A stretch of 64,000 nt of DNA from contig NC_088939.1 in NCBI RefSeq assembly GCF_033473495.1, forward strand, positions 3,658,001 through 3,722,000, given 5' to 3'. This DNA is from Cercospora beticola. Lineage: Eukaryota; Ascomycota; Dothideomycetes; Mycosphaerellales; Mycosphaerellaceae. Below are positions 55,509 through 64,000 of this stretch, in pieces. The translations under genes and the position numbers were made by a program. How positions within the stretch are numbered: the first letter of the stretch is position 1; each line of letters begins with the position of its first letter. The notes below the pieces were generated by a model that was not told where the DNA came from, searched no databases, and saw only the letters and a list, made by a program, of their open reading frames with translations.

Positions 55509-56560
55509 GATGAGCTTGAAGTGGGTACACGCACAACTTGATCATCAAAGATGTCAACAACCAGGAGAGCGCGCCCGTCCTTTATTGTTCCTTCCGCAGG
55601 TGATCAACAACGTTGCACGGCATGCTCAAGCAGTCGAAAAGTGGAACCGCCCCTCCCTCAGCTGAGAACAACATATTAATGATTGAATGCATGCAGCACA
55701 CACATAGGCGAATGAAATGTCCCTGTTGCTGAGCTGTTGCTGGCAAATCATTCGTTGATGGCTGCCTCACCTGTACGTAGCGACAACTTGCGCGGAATTG
55801 GCTGACATAAGGCGCTTGCATGTGAAGCAACCCTTTGCAATGCACGCACGAACTTTGACAAGGGGCACGGAGCTCTTCACGCATCACAAGACTTCTGCAC
55901 CATGAATTATGACTTCCAGTTCGGGTCAATGCGACGCTCACAACCAAGCCTCAGCTGCAGCAAACGAGGTTCGCCAACCGCCTCGCGTTGCAGAAAGTGC
56001 ATGATCGAGCACTTGACTGGCGGGTGAGTTTCGCGTATGTCCAAAGCGTATAAACGATCAGCGATCAGAAATTCACAGCTCTTTTCCTTAGCTCGTTTGA
56101 TGCCATGACTCGCAATACTCCTGTTGTCTTCGGTAGATGCATCTGATCGGTCGGCAGCTCTACCCGCCCGCAACTCGGAGAAGCATGGAGTCCAGGGCGC
56201 AACATCACAGTCTGTCCGAGGAGGTCAAGTGAGGGAAGTTGTGCTTGCCGGCTTCGGAATCTGCCTCAAGGCGTCCACGACTTCCTCATTCACGTGGCCA
56301 TGTGCGCCTTCGATGCTGCGATCCAATCCTGCCGCGATGGAGAGCGGAAGCGTGCAACGACGATGGCTAGATTGCCCCGTCAGCGCGTCGTCCTTGTCGA
56401 CATTGAGTGCTGCGGGCGAATAACGCAGGAGCAATGCGCTTGCCGACAAGGCGCTTTCGAGCAGACCTCTGCTCTCCGACAACAGACAAAAACATATTCT
56501 CAGACTCCATTGTGAACATCGATACATCAAGCATCACCCCGATTCTCAACCACCGTCAAC
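55509..56560. other. Divergent promoter region
   Basis: 1.05 kb between the P450 and aminopeptidase genes. No gene, repeat or RNA gene seen; frames are short and overlapping. Confidence 0.5.
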
Positions 56561-58151
56561 ATGGTTCGAGCCAGTATTCTTCACGCTTGTCTCATCACAG
56601 CATTCGTGTCGGCGAGCGTCCTCCCAGTCGAGCCTTGCAAGAATGGAACAGCCACAATCTCGACGCGACAGCAAGAACTCAAGCCCATGAACTCCAAAGA
56701 GCTGGAAGACTCTATCAAGGAAGAAGCTCTCCTTCAGAAGGCGCGCGAACTGCAAGATGCCGCGTACAAGTCCCCGATGAGGAACCGAATGTACGGAACG
56801 CCTGGCCACGAAAATACACTTCAGCTCATTGAGAATTATTTGAAGACTGTTGAGGAGCATTACACGATCGAGCGACAGGAATTCAAGCACAGTGACAATG
56901 ACCACCAGGAATGGAACGGGACTTTCACCGTGGCTGGGAAGCAGTACGATCTCGCAATCAATCGCCATTACTACGGAACGACTGACTCGACTTCCACTCA
57001 CAACATAACTGGCAAGATTGCGCCCATCGCGAATTTTGGGTGCAATCCGTCAGACTTTCCGCCAAAATCAGACCTCCAGCACACCATCGCTCTGATTCGA
57101 AGGGGAAATTGCACGTATGAGGAAAAGTTGGCCGAAGCAAAACTGTCTGACACTAGGGCGGAAGCCGTAGTCATAATCAACAACTCTACGGAGCCTCTGG
57201 CAAAGGCTGCAGAGCTGACCTCGTTCGGCTGGCCCAAGCAGGACTCAGAGCCACTCATTGTGATCTCTCAAGCGGATGGTGAAGCTCTTGCTACCATGGC
57301 CGCCAGTATCTCAACTGAGGGTGTGCTCCAGATGCAAGAACTTCAGGAGAAGAGAAAGACGTACAACCTCATTGCACAGACCAAGCGAGGGGATCCGGAC
57401 AATGTTCTTGTTGTCGGTGCTCACTCCGACTCAGTCTTCGCCGGTCCTGGCATCAACGATAATGGCTCTGGTCTCATAGCGATCCTTGAAACAGCTCTTC
57501 ATCTGCCGAAGTATGCTGTCACAAATGCCGTTCGCTTCGCATTCTGGTCGGCAGAAGAGGTTGGATTGGTAGGTTCCGAGAAATATCTCGAGAGATTGCA
57601 CGACAGTGAAAAGGACAAGATCAGGCTGTACTTGGTAAGATCCTGGAGTACATTTGCTTAGAGGGTGCTGACAATGTGACAAGAATTTCGACATGATCGC
57701 CTCTCCGAACTTCGTCTATGGTCTCTATGATGGGAACACGAGTGAATATGCCGATGCACCTCTTCCATCAGGCTCTGCGGAAGCGGAACACTTCTTCCAA
57801 AAGTAGTACGATGGACAAAGGCTGCCGCACATGAATATGGACTTCGACGAGGGTTCGGACTACTTCGAGTTTCTGATGGAATGCATCCCATCAGGCGGCA
57901 TCGTCACTGGCGCCGAAGAGATCATGACCGAGGGACAAGCTGCAAAATTTGGTGGACGAGCAGGAGTCGCTGCCGATGAGAACTACCACGGCTTTGGAGA
58001 TACCGTTGAAAACCTCAATATGACTGCATTTCTCAACAATGCGAAAGCCGTCGCTGCCGGCGTCGCGCACTTCTCGACGACTTTCGAATCGATCCAACCA
58101 AGGAACCGCAGCTGTGAATGGGTTCGAAAGATAAAGGAGGAGGATTTGTGA
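56561..58151 (+). pseudogene. Secreted M28 aminopeptidase with PA domain, interrupted by an in-frame TAG
   Basis: Exons 56561-57634 and 57684-58151; intron GTAAGA..GACAAG. Signal peptide about 1-18, a PA domain in the middle (QHTIALIRRGNCTYEEKLAEA), then the M28 catalytic domain with ligands in GAHSDS, INDNGSG, SAEEVGL, NFDMIAS (right after the splice site) and ENYHGFGD. At 57804-57806 the frame reads HFFQK-stop-YDGQ where relatives continue, and coding resumes in the same frame to an intact C-terminus. So one base change has made a nonsense codon that removes the last His ligand: product about 398 aa instead of 513. No intron that spares the conserved flanks can remove it. Homologues (aminopeptidase Y type) trim secreted or vacuolar peptides. 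It may be a young pseudogene, a readthrough site or a base error. Confidence 0.8.
57804..57806 (+). other. In-frame premature TAG in the aminopeptidase gene
   Basis: The codon lies 120 nt into exon 2, in frame with both the upstream and the downstream conserved sequence. The next bases after TAG are TAC; in many systems the base following a stop affects readthrough, but U is not the most permissive. Confidence 0.85.
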
Positions 58152-58419
58152 TGGCGGGTGCAATTCAGCTCCGCGAGTAACACACGATTTGACGAGCAGG
58201 AACGCTCAAACCACTTTTGCTGATAATAACTCACATGTAATTGATAGAAAGTAGAACCTGAGAGAGTGTGAACGAACATGCAATCCCACGCTTTTTATGA
58301 CTATCATCATGTCGACGTATCTTCATCATATCGTGTTTCTAAGCCTCGCAGCATCAACAAAGCCGATGTGCCATATTTTTCGCCCGATGTCACTTAGACA
58401 CTGCCCAGAAATGACCCGA

Positions 58420-60475
58420 CTACATGGCAGTCATCGGCGACCTCTTCGCTGGCAAGACTGTAGGCACAGGTGGCCGACTGGTCGTTCTCGGCAACTCTGG
58501 CACTGCAGAAGTAGGCACACAGCCACAAGCACTGCTGACAGCCTCCACAACATTCTCGCCTGCACACCCAGTCCTGGCGTAGTCTGGGATCAGATTCTCC
58601 TCAATTCTCTGCCTCTGCAACCACGTGTGACAGAACTGTTGAGACTGCTCCAATCTTCCTTCAATGCTGCTAGCCCTGAGCGAGCTCAAACAGGTATTGC
58701 TCTTGCAGACCTTTGGTTTCACGCACTCTTTCGAGTTCATCTTAACGACGAATGAGCCTCGCTCGATGGTATGCACGAAAATGAAACCAGACTTGAAATA
58801 TGGCCAAGAGTGCCATGATCCGAGGAAAGCAACGCTACCTCCGCCTTCAAATTCGTCGTCCTCGGGGTAAATGTCGAACCAGCCGGCTTCGCAAATGCTG
58901 CCTCCGCTGGGGTCTTCGGTCACGGATGATATGTCCCAGACATTGAGCCCGTTGCCGTAGTTGGATTGGTAGAGATAGTTGTCGACGATGTATTGGTTGT
59001 GGTCGATGGATCGTTTACGGCCGTTGAAGTTTCCGGTGTAGAATGGGTTTTCGAGGTCACGGATGTCGAAGATGTGGGTTGTTGGGAGACCTTGGGTCAT
59101 TGGGCCTACGTCGGCGTCACGCTCGTCGAATTCGTCGTCGAGGAAGAGGTATTCTTGCCAGGTCATGTTGTTTACTACACCTTGGTGGATGTATTCCGCG
59201 CCGGGGTAGTCGGTGCGAGAGATGATGGTAGTGGTGTTACCGGTTTTGTTGGTGACATCGTATATCGTCAGATGATCTGGTTTAGTGATTAGCAGGCTGT
59301 CGTGGCTTATACAGACCTCGAAATTTCGTTGGAGAAGTGGGTGCCCGCTGGCGGTAAATTTTACCTTCTGCAATGATTGTTAGCACATCTGATCTTCAAA
59401 CAGGACAATCAGGACGGGGAACGCAAACCATTGAATGCGTAGCAGACATCCCGGCCGTAGTAGCGGGTGTCTGGACCGCGGTAGACAACACATTGAGCAT
59501 CGTGGACATATCCGTCACCTAAAAAATGGTCAGAGGCGATTTTGGGACATTTTTGTGGGATCAACATACCTGCTGCGCAGCCTGGAGAGGTCACATTGTT
59601 TGGGTCGCTCATATCAAGGAAGATAAGACCACCGCGGCAGGGCAGGTCTCCACGGACTCGGATAGTCTCGTTGCCGCCAACAGAGCCACAAGCGATGGCG
59701 TAGTTGAGCTCCTCGTTGACAACGATGTTGTGAGTTCGGCCGACTGGTAGTTCGTCCCAGTGAGAGCTGAGGTCGGCTTGTGTGAAGTTCTTTGGGTTCG
59801 CTGGGTCGAGATCCAAAGTCTTCTTCATGTCGAAGATCTGTGCTGCGGTCAGCTTACTGACAGCGACCAACAGCTCGAGCAAACTTACCTGAACACCGTG
59901 CTTGATCGCCTCAGATCCAATGACGGCGTAATCGCCAACGATGCGAATCTCTCTCCAATTCGATCCAATAGCATCGTATTGTGGCAGGCGACCCAGGTAT
60001 GAAATCTTGCCCTCCGAAGTGATCTCAGCGAAGGCAGTACCGTCATACTGTCCAATCGCCACGATCTCTCTACCATCCTTTGATGTCCAGCCCCACATGC
60101 TACTACCTCGCCCAACACTGCCGAGAGCGGAATGTGGCAAAAAATGGTACAAATCGGTGTTGTGGCAGCTGAAGGTGTTGTTGACATCTCCAGGAATGGC
60201 AGCAGCGAAGCCGTTCTCGCATTTCGTGAAGCCGAGCTCTGGCCATTGTGAGCTATTCATTGCACCGGTTTGCATTTCTTCCTCCCATTGTGCCTGTATC
60301 GGATGTCAGCAGGTCGTCGATTTCGTAAGTTTGGTCCCTGGAATACCATCTTCATGCCCATGATGTTGTGGTGCACTTCTCCAGAGCTATATTCCTCAGC
60401 GCTAAACCTGGCCGCACTGCTCGTGCCAATCAAGGCAGAGCAGAGGGCTGCTGCATAAACATTGCTGAGCACCAT
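58420..60475 (-). CDS. Secreted choice-of-anchor-B (LVIVD-repeat-like) protein
   Basis: Five exons: 60475-60347, 60293-59889, 59837-59570, 59518-59429, 59276-58420; 582 aa. A signal peptide (MVLSNVYAAALCSALIGTSSA) is followed by a beta-propeller-like region with repeated strands (REIVAIGQYDGTAFAEI, REIRIVGDYAVIGSEAIKHGVQIFDM, THIFDIRDLENPFYTGN, NGLNVWDISSV, SGFIFVHTIERGSFVV), as in choice-of-anchor-B family proteins of bacteria and fungi. The C-terminal 100 residues are a separate Cys-rich domain (CLSSLRASSIEGRLEQSQQFC, YARTGCAGENV, SSACGC) seen at the ends of several secreted fungal proteins. The last intron (152 nt) uses a GTTTGC donor; a closer acceptor CATTGCAG would break the frame. Biochemical role unknown; probably extracellular or wall-associated. 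Confidence 0.82.
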
Positions 60476-61876
60476 GCTGCCGACTTTAAGTGCTGAGCTA
60501 GGACAAAGGACAGTAGCAGTGGAAAAGCCAGAGAAATGTGCGAGCAGTACTTGATGAAATACCTGCCACCACCAAGACCCCAGGCACTTACCGTCACCGT
60601 CGCCACGGGCGAGGAATCCTTACGCGCATAGTCTTGCTTGGTATGTTACCCAAGACGGGGCATGTCTTGTGTGTGGGCTTGTCAGATAAGACGGCGTGAA
60701 AAGTTGTTCGCAGGTGGGAGCTCGCATAGAGCTATGCCATGGTTGCCACGTGAGGGAAACTCTTGGCCAACCCACTTGGATGCAGATAGCATCTCTTTTA
60801 AGAAGGTCGCAATCGTGCGCTAAATGTGCGTGCCCAGCAGCCAAGAAGAGGTACAGCCGGAGTGAAGAGAAGGGGTATCCGAGGTCTTGTACGTGCAGTG
60901 AGGGCTGTAGTGATATGCGCGTTCCTTCGGAGTGATGAGGTCTGAAGCTCGACGTCCTGCATGTGCAGGTGTCCAGCTCCAAGTGCTTCGAAGCTGGCAG
61001 CTGCGCCTAAACGGACATGGTTGAACTTGACTCCCAATTATGCGGCGTTTATGCATGGTGCCAACATTGCCAAATACCACCGGAGCTAGAAGACAACCCT
61101 AAGGGCAGGCGAGTAAGCATCGTATTGGCGTGCGAAGATGCAGTACGGGCGCAGCACAAACATGGTGTCTGTCCCGTTATGCCACGCTGGAGCTGCGTCG
61201 GACTCGTCGTGTGTGATGGGCGACAGTCTGCGTGGATCGTAGACGGATCGGTGTCTGCTTTCCTCATCGTGCGGCCCTTCTCCCACCCATGGAAGCCGGG
61301 CTCTCTCGCACCTCTCGTGCTGTGCCCTCTCTGCAACCTTTGATCCTCACCAAAGTCCCTCTTCTGTTTAAGCAGCACCCTCTGTCCATCACCGCCGCCA
61401 TTCGAGCCATCACAAATCACCGCCATCCTTCTCCAAACCACTGGCGCGCGAGCGCCAATGAACTGATGAAAGAGTAATGCCCGAAGTCCTGATGAACGAC
61501 GAGGTTGGCCATCAAAAATTGCGCCAGCTGAGCCCCCGAAGGAGATCAGATCCAGTCAGCCACCGCGCTGTGCAATGCAGGGCCTTCTGAATGGCTCTGG
61601 TATTCATGTGCACCAGATGCCCCAACAAGGTCTGTGAAATGTTAGCTGTGTTGAAGTGTAGGGGTGCATTGGGGTAGAACTCACAAGTATGAAGAGGGAA
61701 AGAGGTTTCGAAGGGAACGCGAACATTTATGCTTGAGAATGGCTTTTCGATGAGTCAGCGCGGCAACGGCCGAGCGGCATGTGGCTGAAACTCGGAAATT
61801 TGGCCTGGTCGCTTTGACCTCAACTGACCACTTCACCACTTCACGCACCTCAACCGACCAGTCAAAGCTCATTTTG
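60476..61876. other. Long intergenic region, left of the minisatellite
   Basis: 1.4 kb without a supported gene: promoter of the choice-of-anchor gene, then unique sequence with short overlapping frames. Confidence 0.5.
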
Positions 61877-61890
61877 AATGGTCAGTTGAG
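61819..61890. repeat. 12-bp perfect inverted repeat at the minisatellite edge
   Basis: CTCAACTGACCA at 61819-61830 is the exact reverse complement of TGGTCAGTTGAG at 61879-61890, i.e. an inverted copy of the repeat core 48 bp before the array. Confidence 0.85.
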
Positions 61891-62341
61891 CGTTCATCAT
61901 ATGGTCGCCTCAGCTCTCTCAAATGGTCGCCTCAGCTTTTTCAAATGGACAGCTCAGCTTTATCAAATGGACAGCTCAGCTTTATCAAATGGACAGCTCA
62001 GCTTTATCAAATGGACAGCTCAGCTTTATCAAATGGACAGCTCAAGTTCAACATGGTCGCTTGAACTTCCGGACCTGAACCGCCAAATGGTCACTTCACC
62101 TTTCATATGGACTTCTCACCTCACTTTCAATAAGGACATTTGATGACGCATCTGAGAATGTCTCCAGCTATCGTCCGGCGACCTGGGCCGTGCTCAACGC
62201 ACCAGTCGAAAGATGAACCCACCTATCAATCTACATGCTCACTTCAGCATCCAAGTGGTCAGTTGAGCTTTGAAGAGGTCAGTTCAGTTTTCGAGTGGTC
62301 GCTTCAACTCCCGATAGGTCAGCTCTGCTTTCAGAAGGATA
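61877..62341. repeat. 22-bp minisatellite with degenerate flank
   Basis: Units of exactly 22 bp run in register from 61877 to 62052 (eight units): the four at 61943, 61965, 61987 and 62009 are identical (AAATGGACAGCTCAGCTTTATC) and the outer ones diverge (TGGTCGCCTCAGC, TGGTCAGTTGAGC). Degenerate relatives with the core TGGTCAG(T/C)T(G/C)AGC continue to about 62341 and once more near 62510. Because 22 is not a multiple of three, the forward frame through it cycles three peptide phases and is not a gene. Confidence 0.9.
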
Positions 62342-62679
62342 CGCCATGATAAATGGCAACGGTCAATTCATTGATACACCACATATCACAATCGTATCTG
62401 AAATCATTGCGACTGATCGTGAACTATGCCTAAGCTCGCTGACGGCTATGTTTTGGTGCTGCCGCATATGGACCGCTGTCGGATGTCCACAAGGAAACGT
62501 ATTCAAGAGGACAGCTGAGCTCCCAAGGTTGGTCGCCGGGGCGTGTTTAATCAGGTATGCCTCCGCCCTTGGCTCTTCGTAGGTGGATAGTTGAGCTTTT
62601 TGATTCAGTCACATGTCTCTTGAGTTGCGGCAGCATTGCCAATGCATATTTTCAAAATTGGCCGATGCGCAATAGTGGT
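62342..62679. other. 3' flank of the transpeptidase gene
   Basis: No gene; isolated repeat-core-like bases near 62508-62530. Confidence 0.4.
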
Positions 62680-64000
62680 CTACAACGGCACAGCATGCCC
62701 ATCACCTCTCGGATCACTTCCGGCGCTCCAAACTCCCTGCTCCTCCACAGGATCCAGAGACCACCGAATGATCTGTCCTCTTCCAAACAAACCTCGATCG
62801 TGCCCATAGACCACTTCGACCTTGTGTCCCAGCTTCTTCAATCCTTCCACAGTCTCTGCCGGAATTCCTTCTTCCAGGTACACCGTCCGATCCATCACGT
62901 CACCAGCATCCGGCATTCCAGCTCCAATGCATATCCGCGGCGCATCGAGGGCGGCTTGTGGTGTGTATCCGAACACGAGCTGGTTGAGCAAGACCTGGAC
63001 ATGTCCTTGCGGCTGCATGAAGCCGCCCATGACCCCGTACACGCTGTGTAAGCTCTGATCTGCGACATTCGTCACTAGAGCCGGGATGATTGTGTGGTAC
63101 GGTCTCTTGTTTGGCTCTAGAATGTTTGGATGGTTCTCCGGTTGCAAAGCAAAGTTCGCGGCGCGATTCTGAAGCGTGAAGCCACAGCCCTTTGGGATGA
63201 TGCATGTACCGAATCCGCCGTAATTGCTGTTAATGAAGGAGATGCCGTTCCCTTCGCTGTCTGTGACGCAGAAATAGACAGTGTCGGAGTGATTATGCGC
63301 AGGCGATCCATGGTCGAGGACGTCGCTGGCTTTCTCTGGACTGAACAGCTTCGCCCTCTCGGCGAGGTACTCTGGACTGATCAGCTGTTTCGTAGGCACC
63401 TTTGAAACCTTTGGGTCTGCTATCCACCAGTTGCCATCGGCGAAAGCAATCCGCAGTGCCTCAACCACGGCGTGCACGTAAGCCGTTGAGTTGTGGTCCT
63501 TCTTCGTGAATTTGGGGATCTTGTCCGATTTCTCCAACTGCTCAATGATGCCCAATGCCATGAGCGCTACAATACCCTGGCCGTTCGGAGGGTGTTCCCA
63601 TAACTCGACCCCTTCGCTGCTCTTATCATGCATGTGCTGACCATGCGACTTGGCCACGTCCTGCACCTTGAACTTGAGACTGATTGCTTCCGTATCTTCG
63701 GAGCCGAGTTCTGCATGGTTCTTCAAGTCCTCCAAAGTCAAGTGTCCACCAAGATCCTGTACCACTTTGACGAGCTCTTCTGCGATGCGTCCCTGGTAGA
63801 ATCCAGCCTTCTTTTCTCTACCAACAGTTCGGAAAGTCTCAGCTAGCGTTGGGTTTTTCATGATCTCCCCGGGCAATGGTGGCCGGCACCCATCTTGCGC
63901 ACTTGGGTCCTTCTTCAACATTTCCCGGAAGTTGGGAGAGGCCTTCCGGATCCGCTCGTTGGATTGTTCCCACTGCAGCAGGTCAGAGACTACATTCTGT
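62680..64000 (-). CDS. Gamma-glutamyltranspeptidase, N-terminus off window
   Basis: The reverse frame is open from the right edge (64000) to TAG at 62680-62682, about 440 residues of the C-terminal part. The Ntn-hydrolase processing site is visible: HNSDTVYFCVTDSEGNGISF, where the Thr before VYF becomes the N-terminal nucleophile of the small subunit after autocleavage. Further family marks are SNYGGFGTCI, PYHTIIPAL, GVMGGFMQPQGHVQVLLN and the C-terminal DPRGDGHAV. The enzyme removes or transfers the gamma-glutamyl group of glutathione and related compounds. The compact C-terminus and QPQGHVQV block resemble bacterial-type or YwrD-like members more than the membrane-anchored yeast Ecm38; placement is tentative without the missing N-terminus. 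Confidence 0.92.
   Translation of the reverse strand, partial: QNVVSDLLQWEQSNERIRKASPNFREMLKKDPSAQDGCRPPLPGEIMKNPTLAETFRTVGREKKAGFYQGRIAEELVKVVQDLGGHLTLEDLKNHAELGSEDTEAISLKFKVQDVAKSHGQHMHDKSSEGVELWEHPPNGQGIVALMALGIIEQLEKSDKIPKFTKKDHNSTAYVHAVVEALRIAFADGNWWIADPKVSKVPTKQLISPEYLAERAKLFSPEKASDVLDHGSPAHNHSDTVYFCVTDSEGNGISFINSNYGGFGTCIIPKGCGFTLQNRAANFALQPENHPNILEPNKRPYHTIIPALVTNVADQSLHSVYGVMGGFMQPQGHVQVLLNQLVFGYTPQAALDAPRICIGAGMPDAGDVMDRTVYLEEGIPAETVEGLKKLGHKVEVVYGHDRGLFGRGQIIRWSLDPVEEQGVWSAGSDPRGDGHAVPL

Noticed and set aside
57690..57806. Alternative intron removing the TAG of the aminopeptidase (GTGAAT..AAAGTAG)
   Set aside because: It would delete conserved catalytic-domain residues (the SGSAEAEHFF region), so the nonsense reading is preferred.
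53631..60475. Secondary-metabolite cluster around the P450 gene
   Set aside because: No backbone synthase, transporter or pathway regulator is present; neighbours are CSN7, an aminopeptidase and a secreted beta-propeller-like protein.
61781..62143. 120-codon forward frame with periodic peptide
   Set aside because: The periodicity comes from the 22-bp minisatellite read in three phases; no coding signal outside it.

Overview
This window is nuclear DNA of a filamentous ascomycete. Almost every gene can be rebuilt with short spliceosomal introns (about 45-150 nt, GT..AG, usually with a CTAAC/CTGAC-like branch site 8-30 nt before the acceptor). The gene set is typical of Pezizomycotina: a Crh-type cell-wall transglycosylase, CSN7, a Boi/Pob1-like protein, a microsomal P450, xylitol dehydrogenase, a Dur3-type urea transporter and a small secreted cysteine-rich protein. 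A dothideomycete is my best guess from gene content; this is inference, since no marker gene is present. I saw no rRNA, tRNA, CRISPR, transposase or reverse transcriptase.

Layout. 0-10.5 kb: an edge-truncated zinc-motif/coiled-coil gene (-), a GT90 glycosyltransferase (+), a one-pass membrane coiled-coil protein (+), an SDR (-) and a histidine protein methyltransferase (+). 10.5-25 kb: ribosomal protein eS21 (-), GPI-anchored GH16/Crh (-), an alpha/beta hydrolase (+), a Ccc2-type copper ATPase (+), a four-pass membrane protein (+) and the SH3-SAM-PH protein (-). 26-36 kb: a MIZ/SP-RING SUMO ligase (+), an NTF2-like protein (+), an unstable zone (about 30.7-34.2 kb) holding a frame-disrupted gene, a fragment resembling its 3' end and two repeat arrays, then a formate/nitrite transporter (+). 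36-45.7 kb: an F-box-like protein (+), a GST (-), an alpha/beta hydrolase fused to a CX5R phosphatase (-), ribosomal protein eS19 (+), Cmc1 (+) and a PY-motif membrane protein (-). 46.7-64 kb: xylitol dehydrogenase (-) divergent from Dur3 (+), a secreted cysteine-rich protein (-), CSN7 (-), a P450 (-), an M28 aminopeptidase with an in-frame stop (+), a secreted choice-of-anchor-B protein (-), a 22-bp minisatellite and an edge-truncated gamma-glutamyltranspeptidase (-).

The genes do not form one pathway or a recognisable biosynthetic cluster. Most are housekeeping genes (ribosome, copper delivery to the Golgi, mitochondrial Cmc1, COP9 signalosome, polarity, SUMO) mixed with secreted and nutrient-acquisition functions. 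The only context suggesting shared control is the 0.8-kb xylitol dehydrogenase/Dur3 promoter, which carries five GATA-factor-type sites. The least ordinary parts are the 30.7-34.2 kb decay/repeat zone, the nonsense codon inside an otherwise well-kept aminopeptidase, and the hydrolase-phosphatase fusion. I did not find a clearly new multi-gene system.
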